Shown here piece after piece: positions 56,310 to 64,000 of a stretch of 64,000 nt of DNA. Each line of letters opens with the position of its first letter. Position 1 is the stretch's first letter. The DNA is from Polynucleobacter sp. MG-27-Goln-C1 (GTDB lineage: Bacteria > Pseudomonadota > Gammaproteobacteria > Burkholderiales > Burkholderiaceae), in the NCBI RefSeq assembly GCF_018881905.1, contig NZ_JACVPM010000001.1:372001-436000 (forward strand). The letters are read 5' to 3'. The position numbers were made by a program, and so were the translations under genes. The notes below the pieces were generated by a model, which was not told the DNA's origin, did no database searches, and saw only the letters and a list, made by a program, of their open reading frames with translations.

Positions 56310-57619
56310 TTCTTATTCGATTCCTCATCTAATTTGCGTAAGAAGGCCATCTTCTCAGCAATCTGACTCTCTAGACCTCGATCAACCGGCTCATACCAAT
56401 GTGGTTCAGTCATTCCCTCTGGAAGATAAGACTCTCCAGCAGCATAAGCATGTGGCTCATCATGTGCATAGCGATATTCCTTGCCATGGCCTAACTCTTT
56501 CATGAGTTTGGTCGGGGCATTGCGCAAATGATTGGGTACTGGTTTGCTTTGATCGTTCGCAACATACGCTCTAGCTGCGTTGTAGGCCTTATAGCTCGCA
56601 TTACTTTTTGCAGCAATAGCAAGATACACAACTGCTTGTCCAAGCGCCAACTCACCCTCAGGCGAGCCTAGTCGCTCAAAAGTTTGTGCAGCATCATTTG
56701 CCAGCTGCATTGCTCTTGGATCGGCAAGACCAATATCTTCCCAGGCCATGCGAATAATTCTTCGGGCGAGATAGCGCGGATCTGCACCACCATCTAGCAT
56801 TCGGCAAAACCAATACAACGCTGCATCGGGATTAGAGCCTCGTACTGATTTATGCAGGGCGGAGATTTGATCGTAAAAATGATCTCCGCCTTTATCAAAG
56901 CGGCGGGCCTGAACAGTTAAAGCATTCTCGATGAACTGTTGATCAACATTTGTTATGTTGGAGTCGGGGGTAGTAACTGCATTGCGAACTTGTTCAACTA
57001 AATTGAGTAGTCGCCTAGCATCGCCATCTGCATGAGAGATTAGGCTATCAATCGCATCTGCCTCGAAAGCAATTTCAGGCATTGCATACTCACGCGCACG
57101 ATCAAATAATTGCTTTAACTCTGAAGCACCTAAGGATTTAAGTACATATACCTGTGCTCGCGAGAGCAGTGCTGAGTTGACCTCAAATGATGGATTTTCG
57201 GTGGTGGCACCAATAAAGGTAAATAAGCCAGACTCAACATGCGGCAATAAGGCATCTTGCTGACTCTTATTAAAGCGATGGATCTCATCTACAAACAAAA
57301 TAGTTTGTCTGCCGTATTGAGACATGCTTTGTTGAGCTTGTTCAATAGCCTCGCGTATTTCTTTTACGCCTGCAAGTACAGCCGATATCGCGATAAACTC
57401 TCGATCAAAAGCCTTTGCAGAAAGTCTTGCTAGGGTGGTCTTGCCGACGCCTGGCGGACCCCAAAGAATCATTGAGTGAGGCCTGCCTGAAGCAAAGGCT
57501 AGATTGAGTGGCTTGCCTGTAGCCAGCAGATGTGTCTGTCCAATGACTTCTTCAACAGTTTTTGGGCGCAAGGCCTCTGCCAATGGAGGCGGAGGCGCTT
57601 GATCAAATAGATTGCCCAT
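56306..57619 (-). CDS. rarA: Replication-associated recombination protein A (AAA+ ATPase)
   Basis: RarA/MgsA of 437 aa, a clamp-loader-like ATPase acting at stalled forks. Walker A is GPPGVGKTT, Walker B is [12 protein letters not shown] and the sensor is [12 protein letters not shown]. The C-terminal tetramerisation region includes [15 protein letters not shown] and [16 protein letters not shown]. Length and motifs are complete. It lies between the DUF3429 gene (9 bp upstream) and the HCCA-isomerase gene (4-nt overlap). Confidence 0.95.
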   Translation of the reverse strand: MGNLFDQAPPPPLAEALRPKTVEEVIGQTHLLATGKPLNLAFASGRPHSMILWGPPGVGKTTLARLSAKAFDREFIAISAVLAGVKEIREAIEQAQQSMSQYGRQTILFVDEIHRFNKSQQDALLPHVESGLFTFIGATTENPSFEVNSALLSRAQVYVLKSLGASELKQLFDRAREYAMPEIAFEADAIDSLISHADGDARRLLNLVEQVRNAVTTPDSNITNVDQQFIENALTVQARRFDKGGDHFYDQISALHKSVRGSNPDAALYWFCRMLDGGADPRYLARRIIRMAWEDIGLADPRAMQLANDAAQTFERLGSPEGELALGQAVVYLAIAAKSNASYKAYNAARAYVANDQSKPVPNHLRNAPTKLMKELGHGKEYRYAHDEPHAYAAGESYLPEGMTEPHWYEPVDRGLESQIAEKMAFLRKLDEESNKK

Positions 57620-57628
57620 ATCTTTGAT

Positions 57629-58108
57629 TTAGTTCTGTACAAACAAAATTACTAGAGCCGCCCAAATTAAGCAGCTAGCTGAAACCAATGTAAGTCGATT
57701 GCGTAAAGTGATAAAAGCCGCGCAAGCCTCTTCACTAGAAAAATAGTATTGATAGGTTTCTTTATCAATATTACGTTGGATCACCAAAGCTGATGCCAGG
57801 ATTACCAGTCCAACTGGAATATAAATGTGTAACGCAACCCAGGCTACTAATGCTGGTATCACACCCCAAATCCAGGCGTTCCGATCTTCCCAGCGATCCC
57901 CCGGAGGCGCTTTACCCAGCGTGTGCAAATTAGCGCCCCAATGTAATGCCCCCATGAAAGCAGTAATCACGGCCCCATAACCAGCTAATGACTCTGCACT
58001 TAGGTAATTGAGTGGTGTCGGCGCTAACTGCACCATAAGGGCTAGACCCACAAATGGGATTAGGCCGGCGTAGGCTAATTTACGAACTAGGGGTGGTAAT
58101 GGGTTCAC
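57629..58108 (-). CDS. DUF3429 family membrane protein
   Basis: Protein of 159 aa with about five hydrophobic helices. The family-typical YGAVITAFMGALHWG segment follows the first two. Function is unknown. It lies 9 bp before rarA on the same strand and about 42 bp after the hydroxybutyryl-CoA dehydrogenase gene. Confidence 0.82.
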   Translation of the reverse strand: MNPLPPLVRKLAYAGLIPFVGLALMVQLAPTPLNYLSAESLAGYGAVITAFMGALHWGANLHTLGKAPPGDRWEDRNAWIWGVIPALVAWVALHIYIPVGLVILASALVIQRNIDKETYQYYFSSEEACAAFITLRNRLTLVSASCLIWAALVILFVQN

Positions 58109-58150
58109 AAAAACTTCTTTATTTAAGTTGATTAATGATGAGTTGAATAA

Positions 58151-59005
58151 TTATTTATCGTAGGTGTAGACGCCGCGTCCGGTCTTGCGGCCAAGGTATC
58201 CAGCTGCCACCATCTCACGGAGAAGTGGGCAAGGGCGATACTTGGAGTCGCTAAAATTCTCAAAATAGACTTCCATCACCGCAAGGCAGGTATCAAGACC
58301 AATTAAGTCAGCTAAGGCGAGTGGACCAATCGGTTGATTGCAACCTAGCTTCATGCCGGCATCAATGTCTTCAGGGCTGGCAAGACCTTCATGAAGCACG
58401 AAGAAAGCTTCGTTAATCATTGGTAACAAAATACGGTTTACTACAAAACCAGGAGAGTTCTTGACGGTGATCGGCTCTTTGCCAATACGCTTAGCCATTT
58501 CAATAATGGCTGCGTGTGTTGCATCTGAAGTTTGCAAGCCACGAATCACTTCAACCAATGCCATCATTGGCGGCGGATTAAAAAAGTGCATACCAATAAA
58601 GCGGCTTGGGTTGGAATCTAGGGCAGCAAGCTTCGTAATAGAGAGTGAAGAGGTGTTCGTAGCAATAATGGTTTCTTTGCTGACGATCTCATCAACTTGC
58701 TTCAATATCTTTTCTTTTACAGCTTGATTTTCGGTGGCAGCTTCAATCACCAATTGAAGGCCCTTGAAGTCAGCATATGAAGTGCTGCCTTTGATGCGCT
58801 TTAACGCCGCATCCTTTCCTTCAGCCGTCAGAGTTTCTTTTTTAACAAGGCGATCCAAGCTCTTGCTAATTTGATTCAAGCCGCGCTCAACCGCTGCATC
58901 ACTGATGTCGACCATTACAACATCTAGTCCAGCAACTGCGCACACTTGCGCGATACCGTTGCCCATCGTGCCTGCACCAATAACTCCGACCGATTGAATC
59001 TTCAT
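58151..59005 (-). CDS. 3-hydroxybutyryl-CoA dehydrogenase
   Basis: NAD(P)-dependent dehydrogenase of 284 aa, the usual length for Hbd/PaaH single-domain enzymes. The Rossmann motif is GVIGAGTMGNGIAQV. IGMHFFNPPPMMALVEVI carries the catalytic His, and the C-terminal domain shows NRILLPMINEAF. It converts acetoacetyl-CoA and (S)-3-hydroxybutyryl-CoA in fatty acid or butanoate metabolism. I start it at the ATG with AAAGGA upstream, one base after the GST stop; the longer frame overlaps the GST gene. Confidence 0.92.
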   Translation of the reverse strand: MKIQSVGVIGAGTMGNGIAQVCAVAGLDVVMVDISDAAVERGLNQISKSLDRLVKKETLTAEGKDAALKRIKGSTSYADFKGLQLVIEAATENQAVKEKILKQVDEIVSKETIIATNTSSLSITKLAALDSNPSRFIGMHFFNPPPMMALVEVIRGLQTSDATHAAIIEMAKRIGKEPITVKNSPGFVVNRILLPMINEAFFVLHEGLASPEDIDAGMKLGCNQPIGPLALADLIGLDTCLAVMEVYFENFSDSKYRPCPLLREMVAAGYLGRKTGRGVYTYDK

Positions 59006-59006
59006 G

Positions 59007-59741
59007 CTATTTCCTTTTTTGATACTGTGATGAACCAAATAATTGCTCTCTTGCTTTGTCATCATGCAAGGGCTTGCGTAATGCAGTTAATACTTCAACG
59101 CCACGCTTAACAGCAGGGCGCTCACCAATCATTTCAAACCAGCGCTTGAAATGCGGGTACTCATTGATATCGATACCTTGATTCTTCCAATTACGTGTCC
59201 ATGGGAATATGGCGATATCGGCTATGGAGTAACTCTTTCCAGCAATATAGGGATTATCTTTCAGTTGATGATCGATCACCCCATATAGACGCTTGGCTTC
59301 ATTAGTGTAGCGATTGATTGCGTACTCAATTTTTTCCGGAGCGTAGATCCGAAAATGGTGGTTTTGACCTAAAAGTGGCCCTAAACCCCCCATTTGGAAC
59401 ATGAGCCATTGCAAGACCTCGTACTTAGCACGAGTGGATTTGGGTAAAAACTTCCCTGTTTTAGCTGCTAGATAGAGCAGGATGGCGCCAGACTCAAAGA
59501 GGTGAATCGGTTTACCATCAGGGCCATTGGGATCCGTAATGGCTGGAATCTTGTTGTTTGGGCTAATCGCCAAGAAGTCGGGCTTGAACTGATCGCCGGC
59601 ACCAATATCAATTGGATGGGCAATCCAGTCTTTGCCTAATTTATATCCACACTCCTCGAGCATGATGTGCACCTTGTGCCCATTTGGTGTTGGCCAGCTA
59701 TAAACATCAATGATGTCTTTATTAGGTTTGCTTATTGCCAT
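59007..59741 (-). CDS. Glutathione S-transferase (Nu-class, YfcG-like)
   Basis: GST of 244 aa. The thioredoxin-like N-terminal domain begins IDVYSWPTPNGHKVHIMLEE and includes NNKIPAITDPNG and HLFESGAILLYLA. The C-terminal helical domain has GGLGPLLGQNHHFRIYAPE and YSIADIAIFPW. TPNGHK matches the active-site region of YfcG/YghU disulfide-bond oxidoreductases, which use Thr/Asn rather than Tyr. It is followed without a gap by the dehydrogenase gene. Confidence 0.92.
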   Translation of the reverse strand: MAISKPNKDIIDVYSWPTPNGHKVHIMLEECGYKLGKDWIAHPIDIGAGDQFKPDFLAISPNNKIPAITDPNGPDGKPIHLFESGAILLYLAAKTGKFLPKSTRAKYEVLQWLMFQMGGLGPLLGQNHHFRIYAPEKIEYAINRYTNEAKRLYGVIDHQLKDNPYIAGKSYSIADIAIFPWTRNWKNQGIDINEYPHFKRWFEMIGERPAVKRGVEVLTALRKPLHDDKAREQLFGSSQYQKRK

Positions 59742-59754
59742 AATCTTTCCTCTT

Positions 59755-60957
59755 TTATAGGGTTTGTAAACGCTCTAATGCTGCAGAGAGCGTTTTTTCT
59801 TCTTTAGCAAAACAAAAACGGATCACGCCTGACTCAACAGGCTTGGAATAAAAAGCAGAAATAGGAATAGTAGCTACGCCAACCTCGGTAGTTAGCCAAG
59901 AGCAAAAATCAGCTTCGCTCATCTTAGCTTGGGGGATATTTAACTTAGTGTAGTTCACGCATTGAAAATAGGTTGCTGGGGATGGCAATAATTTGAAACT
60001 AGTGCGCTCCAGTCCTTTACTAAAAAAATCCCGCTTAGCTTGGTAAAAAGATGGCAGCGCCAAGTAATGATCTGCATTCTTGAGGTATTCCGCTAAACCA
60101 TATTGCATTGGTGTGTTCACTGTAAATACGTTGAACTGATGTACCTTGCGAAATTCTTTCATCATCGATGATGGTGCGGCTACATAGCCCACCTTCCAGC
60201 CGGTGACATGATAGGTTTTGCCAAAGCTCGATATCACAAAACTTCGCGCCGCTAACTCTGAATGACTTGCAATGCTCACATGATTAAGCCCGTCAAACAC
60301 CATGTGCTCGTAGACTTCGTCACTTAAGATCAGCGCATTTGTACTTCTCACTAAACTGGCCAAGCGATCAAGATCGGATTTCTGCCAAACCATACCGGTT
60401 GGATTATGTGGCGTGTTGATGATGACGAGTCGCGTTTTTGGATTGATTGCTTTCGCAAGCTCATCCCACGGAATTGAATAGGAATTCACACTGCCTTGCT
60501 CATCGCAATTGGCGGTCAAAGATACGGCAACAGTTTTGCCGCCAGCTAATTCAATGGATGGGCGATAGCTGTCGTAGGCCGGTTCAATAATGACAACTTC
60601 ATCGCCTGGAGTGACGCATGACAAGATTGCCGTCAAGATTCCTTGGGTGCCACCAGCAGTGATGGTGATCTCAGTGTCAGGATCGTAGTCATGACCATAA
60701 AGCGAAGAAATTTTTTGTGAGACACCCAGACGTAACTCTGCAATCCCGATCATCGGCGGGTATTGATTGTGATCAGCTAGCATCGCCTGATTAACCTGGG
60801 ATATAAGCTCACGATCGCATGGAAAGTCTGGGAAACCTTGACCCAAGTTGATGGCTTGGTGTTTTGCCGCAAGGGTCGACATTACCGTAAATACCGTTGT
60901 CCCCACCTCGGGTAGGCGACTAGGGAAGGCAGGGGTCAGAGGTGGGTTTTGGTCCAT
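59755..60957 (-). CDS. Methionine aminotransferase-like PLP enzyme (YbdL type)
   Basis: Class I/II aminotransferase of 400 aa. The N-terminal INLGQGFPDFPCD is typical of the YbdL/KAT-type branch. Further motifs are the pyridine-ring Asp region (ILSDEVYEHM), the Schiff-base lysine in SSFGKTYHVTGWKVGY, and Arg in IRFCFAK, which binds the substrate carboxylate. It probably transaminates methionine or aromatic amino acids; specificity is inference. It is divergent from yaaA and probably first in the run with the GST and dehydrogenase genes. Confidence 0.9.
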   Translation of the reverse strand: MDQNPPLTPAFPSRLPEVGTTVFTVMSTLAAKHQAINLGQGFPDFPCDRELISQVNQAMLADHNQYPPMIGIAELRLGVSQKISSLYGHDYDPDTEITITAGGTQGILTAILSCVTPGDEVVIIEPAYDSYRPSIELAGGKTVAVSLTANCDEQGSVNSYSIPWDELAKAINPKTRLVIINTPHNPTGMVWQKSDLDRLASLVRSTNALILSDEVYEHMVFDGLNHVSIASHSELAARSFVISSFGKTYHVTGWKVGYVAAPSSMMKEFRKVHQFNVFTVNTPMQYGLAEYLKNADHYLALPSFYQAKRDFFSKGLERTSFKLLPSPATYFQCVNYTKLNIPQAKMSEADFCSWLTTEVGVATIPISAFYSKPVESGVIRFCFAKEEKTLSAALERLQTL

Positions 60958-61025
60958 GCAGGCGGTTTAGGGCAAATAAGGTAGGTAGTCGCTAGAATGG
61001 TAGTAATTCATATTCAAATTGTGCC

Positions 61026-61802
61026 ATGCTGATCGTACTTTCACCCGCTAAATCCTTAGACTACAAAACCCCCGCCAAGGTCAAAGCCCCGACTTTGCCG
61101 GAGTTTGTTTCTGAATCAGCAAAGCTGATAGCTGAGCTAAAGAAGCTTTCGCCTCAAGAGGTCGCCAACCTCATGGGTCTATCGGATCAGCTGGCCGCTC
61201 TGAATGTCGGCCGATATCGTGACTGGTCCAAGAAATTTACCGATGAAAATAGCAAACCCGCTATTTATGCCTTCAACGGTGATGTCTACGATGGGTTTGA
61301 CGTGAAGAGCCTCAATGCCAAGGCCATTGATTTTGCACAGGACCATGTCCGCATTCTCTCTGGCTTATATGGTGCATTGCGCCCCTTAGACTTAATGCAG
61401 CCTTATCGCTTAGAGATGGGGACATCGTTTAAGAATGCCCGAGGAAAAGATTTATACGCATTTTGGGGCGAGCGTGTGACCGATTCGTTGAAGTGCATCC
61501 TGGAGAAGCAAAAGAAGCCTGTGCTCCTCAATTTAGCTTCTGAAGAGTATTTCAAGGTATTGCAAGCCAAGAACTTAGATTGCCCAGTGATTTCTCCAGT
61601 GTTTCAAGATGGTAAAGACGGCAAGTTCAAAATTATTTCTTTTTATGCCAAGCGGGCTAGGGGGCTAATGGCTCGCTACGTTGTTGAAAATCGCATTACT
61701 GATCCTGCGGATTTGAAGGGCTTTAATTTAGATGGCTACAAATATGTCGCCTCTGAATCAAAACCAGAGAAGCCGCTATTTAGACGCCCCGAAAGAAAGT
61801 AG
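61026..61802 (+). CDS. yaaA: Peroxide stress protein YaaA
   Basis: YaaA/DUF328 protein of 258 aa. Family segments are [16 protein letters not shown] at the N-terminus, [20 protein letters not shown] in the middle and [10 protein letters not shown] towards the end. In E. coli, YaaA limits free iron during peroxide stress and binds DNA. The usual length and all family blocks are present. The DUF2863 gene follows 11 bp downstream. Confidence 0.95.
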   Translation: MLIVLSPAKSLDYKTPAKVKAPTLPEFVSESAKLIAELKKLSPQEVANLMGLSDQLAALNVGRYRDWSKKFTDENSKPAIYAFNGDVYDGFDVKSLNAKAIDFAQDHVRILSGLYGALRPLDLMQPYRLEMGTSFKNARGKDLYAFWGERVTDSLKCILEKQKKPVLLNLASEEYFKVLQAKNLDCPVISPVFQDGKDGKFKIISFYAKRARGLMARYVVENRITDPADLKGFNLDGYKYVASESKPEKPLFRRPERK

Positions 61803-61813
61803 GAGAGTGCACC

Positions 61814-63025
61814 ATGGCTGTTCATCGCACTAAATCCTCGCAACGCGCTTCTCCAGACGTAGAGCGCCTGGTAGCTGACGCCATCTCTTTGGCCGCCTCT
61901 GGCAGTCAGATGGAAGATCGTTTTTGGGAAGAGCGTTTAAATGTTCGCTTAATGCGTTTGCTGAAAAGTCAAAATCAGAATGTGATTGATGCTGCACTGG
62001 ATCAAACCTTCCGTATTAATACCGTAGCTTTTGAGGTGCTAGCAGATTCGGCGGAAACACTTGCTGAATCACTCACCATAGAGCATGAAGGTCAGGGTTG
62101 GGATGTGCTGTTATTGGCTCTACCAATCGTTGCACACACGCGCTATCAGATTCCCTCCGGCGCACTGCCATTGAATGTCATTGAATCCACTGCAGCTGCA
62201 TTGCACAACTCAATTGCTTCTACAGATGCCCGTTTAGCGATTGTTCCTTGGCTCTATAGCATTGATCAAATGCCACATTCACATTGCCAAACTCGCTTGT
62301 TGACTGAGGCGCTGGCAACCGCTGCCATCTCTTTAAGTGAAGTCAAGCTAGAGTTGCGTGAGATGTCAGAGACGATTGCAGTATTAGCTGACCCACGTTT
62401 CATCATTGCAGCTGTTGCTGCGCCTACAGGAACTCCGCTTTTCCGTTGGCAGGCAGAAGCACCAACGCGACAAGAGCGAGGCGTCAGTTTGATTGGTTGG
62501 CAAAACACGATGCAAGAACCCATTGCCTCACTCTTACCGGGCTGTGAGTTTGAGCTTTTGTTACCAGAAGCCTATTTCACAAACTGTCGCTTGGCTGATA
62601 AGCAAGTGCGTCCATTGAGTATTCGTGCTGGCGTTAATTTTCTTGAGAGTACCCTGGGAGTTTTGCCCGCTGGATTATCTTGTGTGGTGGGTGCATTTGG
62701 TGAGGAGCAGGCGGATGAGTACCGTATTTCATTTAGTTTGAAAGGTTCATCTGAGGTGGTCTATGGCGTCATCTGGCCACTCTATGATCGCGAGAGCGTT
62801 GCCAATGATGCTCTGAATGATTTATCTGAGGATGAGAGTCCTATGAAGCGGATTGCGGATGCGCTTCATGATGCTGGCGTTGAAGATGTCTTTCGTCATG
62901 CAATGTTGTTTGATCCGGAGCTTTGCGATGATTGCGGCGCGCCACTATTTCCGGACCGATCGGGTGATGCTGTTCACGCTGAGTTGCCGGATGACGCGCC
63001 TACACAGCAGCCTTTATTTCACTAG
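61814..63025 (+). CDS. DUF2863 family protein
   Basis: Cytoplasmic protein of 403 aa with no membrane segment or signal peptide. The N-terminus (SPDVERLVADAISLAASGSQMEDRFWE) and the C-terminal CDDCGAPLFPDRSG, a CxxC pair, match the DUF2863 family as I remember it from Burkholderiales. Its function is unknown. The CxxC could bind a metal but has no second pair nearby. It is likely cotranscribed with yaaA and ends at a terminator. Confidence 0.75.
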   Translation: MAVHRTKSSQRASPDVERLVADAISLAASGSQMEDRFWEERLNVRLMRLLKSQNQNVIDAALDQTFRINTVAFEVLADSAETLAESLTIEHEGQGWDVLLLALPIVAHTRYQIPSGALPLNVIESTAAALHNSIASTDARLAIVPWLYSIDQMPHSHCQTRLLTEALATAAISLSEVKLELREMSETIAVLADPRFIIAAVAAPTGTPLFRWQAEAPTRQERGVSLIGWQNTMQEPIASLLPGCEFELLLPEAYFTNCRLADKQVRPLSIRAGVNFLESTLGVLPAGLSCVVGAFGEEQADEYRISFSLKGSSEVVYGVIWPLYDRESVANDALNDLSEDESPMKRIADALHDAGVEDVFRHAMLFDPELCDDCGAPLFPDRSGDAVHAELPDDAPTQQPLFH

Positions 63026-63057
63026 ATCAATAACTCTATCCAAACAAGATATGAATA

Positions 63058-63086
63058 AAAAAAGCCGAGAAATTCTCGGCTTTTTA
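63058..63086. terminator. Intrinsic bidirectional terminator
   Basis: A 10-bp perfect stem (AAAGCCGAGA 63061-63070 / TCTCGGCTTT 63074-63083) with a 3-nt loop is flanked by A and T runs. It lies between the convergent DUF2863 and MliC-like genes. Confidence 0.9.
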
Positions 63087-63103
63087 ATTTGATGCGTTTG
63101 CTT

Positions 63104-63478
63104 TTAGTTCTGAATAAAAGGCTCTGAATTTGCAAACAAGTGCGGGAGTTTGCCTGTTTTCATTTCTGCAGTTTGGCAGAAATCAGCAAGACGGGTCCCA
63201 GACTTGATGTTAAACAACATTGCTTTGTTACCCAGCACAACAAGGTCATGTCCACTGTTAGCGTTCTTGTAACGCAAGCTTCCTGGTAAGGAATTTTCGC
63301 GCTTCAAATCAAACGTTTTGGATTCCCAAGTAATGCGAACCGTTTCTGTTGTACCTGAAGTTTTGAATTGCTTGCTTTCGCTACAAGTCCAAGTGGTTAC
63401 TTCTTCATTAGCAATAGCGGATGCTGAACCCAAGAGGCCAGCTGTTGCTAGACTAACGATGAGAAGGGATTTCTTCAT
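63104..63478 (-). CDS. MliC-like periplasmic protein
   Basis: Protein of 124 aa with a signal peptide (about 1-23, ending AIA). A small beta-rich domain follows, starting WTCSESKQF and containing TFDLKRENSLPGSLRYKN and a late FCQTAEM, so two cysteines could form a disulfide. This layout resembles MliC, the membrane-bound C-type lysozyme inhibitor family. The inhibitor role is inference, and no lipobox is visible, so it would be soluble in the periplasm. It lies 12 bp after the mdh stop. Confidence 0.65.
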   Translation of the reverse strand: MKKSLLIVSLATAGLLGSASAIANEEVTTWTCSESKQFKTSGTTETVRITWESKTFDLKRENSLPGSLRYKNANSGHDLVVLGNKAMLFNIKSGTRLADFCQTAEMKTGKLPHLFANSEPFIQN

Positions 63479-63490
63479 GTGTAGTGATCC

Positions 63491-64000
63491 TTAAGAGAGA
63501 AGGTGCTTAACGCCAGCTTGTTCTTCAAGCAATTCGTTAAGGGTGTGGTTCATGCGCTCACGTGAGAACTCATCGATTTCCAAACCTTCAACCATCTTGT
63601 ATTCGCCGTTTTCGCAAATGACTGGATAGCCGTAAATTACTTCAGCAGGAATGCCATATTCACCTTTAGATGGAATACCCATAGTGACCCACTTACCATT
63701 TGTGCCAAGGACCCAGTCACGAATGTGATCGATCGCTGCGTTAGCTGCAGACGCTGCAGAAGATAGGCCGCGCGCTTCAATAATGGCCGCACCACGTTTG
63801 CCAACAGTAGGAATGAATGTATCTTTATTCCATGCTGCGTCATTGATGCTGTCTTTTACAGATTTGCCATCAATGGTTGCAAAGCGATAGTCTGGATACA
63901 TTGTTGGGCTATGGTTACCCCAGACAACTAATTTCTCGATATCAGCAACAGGCTTGTTTAACTTGCTAGCCAATTGTGAGAGCGCGCGATTGTGATCCAA
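63491..64000 (-). CDS. mdh: Malate dehydrogenase (partial, C-terminal part)
   Basis: The visible 169 residues are the C-terminal half of an NAD-dependent malate dehydrogenase of the cytosolic type. LDHNRA-type sequence ([10 protein letters not shown]) and the catalytic His in [11 protein letters not shown] are present, as are [24 protein letters not shown] and [11 protein letters not shown]. The gene is cut by the window edge, so its start and NAD-binding domain are outside. It catalyses malate to oxaloacetate in the TCA cycle. Confidence 0.95.
   Translation of the reverse strand: MDHNRALSQLASKLNKPVADIEKLVVWGNHSPTMYPDYRFATIDGKSVKDSINDAAWNKDTFIPTVGKRGAAIIEARGLSSAASAANAAIDHIRDWVLGTNGKWVTMGIPSKGEYGIPAEVIYGYPVICENGEYKMVEGLEIDEFSRERMNHTLNELLEEQAGVKHLLS

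Noticed and set aside
1..64000. Mobile elements, CRISPR arrays or defence islands
   Set aside because: I saw no transposase, integrase, long terminal inverted repeats, regular spacer arrays or restriction/toxin genes. The window is mostly core metabolism.

Overview
The window reads as a stretch of core chromosome from a betaproteobacterium of the Burkholderiaceae, most likely Polynucleobacter or a close relative. This is inferred, not proven. The supporting signs are a moderate GC content, many short intergenic gaps, Burkholderiales-type neighbourhoods (a sensor kinase/regulator/folD/prlC block divergent from aceE-aceF-lpdA; aat-bpt-pyrD), a DUF2863 gene, and a dihydrolipoamide dehydrogenase carrying its own lipoyl domain. 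I see no insertion sequence, prophage, integrase, CRISPR array or rRNA. There is one tRNA gene, tRNA-Leu(CAG). The last gene, mdh, runs off the right edge.

Layout. 1-4.7 kb holds accessory or poorly characterised genes: a papain-like-fold protein, a small ORF, a potassium-channel-like protein, an MFS exporter, a dienelactone hydrolase, a DUF4239 membrane protein and an unknown protein. 4.7-8.4 kb has tRNA-Leu, then rnr and rlmB (RNA processing and modification) and a DUF2892 protein. 8.4-12.6 kb has trxC, tal and rpiA (non-oxidative pentose phosphate pathway), yggX and argA. 12.6-21.3 kb has hrpA, then a plus-strand run of envelope-related genes (beta-propeller protein, polysaccharide deacetylase, sterol-desaturase-type hydroxylase, EI24 protein) and a CinA-type protein. 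21.3-26.3 kb is the nitrogen block glnA-ntrB-ntrC followed by xth. 26.4-32.5 kb is a complete tripartite RND efflux operon, followed by a secreted lipase.

33.9-40.2 kb is a minus-strand block: sensor kinase, LuxR/FixJ-type regulator, folD and prlC. It diverges from the pyruvate dehydrogenase operon aceE-aceF-lpdA (40.4-46.2 kb). A phasin, a DMT transporter and a PBP7-type peptidase follow. From 49 to 61 kb lies a long minus-strand series. It includes ppiA, a pabB-pabC fusion, a NUDIX hydrolase, the two N-degron aminoacyl-transferases aat and bpt, and pyrD. It also includes an IclR regulator, an HCCA-isomerase-like protein, rarA, a 3-hydroxybutyryl-CoA dehydrogenase, a GST and an aminotransferase. 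yaaA, a DUF2863 gene, an MliC-like protein and the C-terminal half of mdh close the window.

The most unusual part is the nitrogen block. Two GCAC-N7-GTGC NtrC-type sites precede glnA. A textbook intrinsic terminator lies inside the first codons of ntrB. NtrC itself carries GAFPGA where sigma-54 activators have GAFTGA. Together these suggest a modified nitrogen-regulation circuit. A second regulatory candidate is a 31-bp inverted repeat between the FixJ-type two-component system and the aceE promoter.
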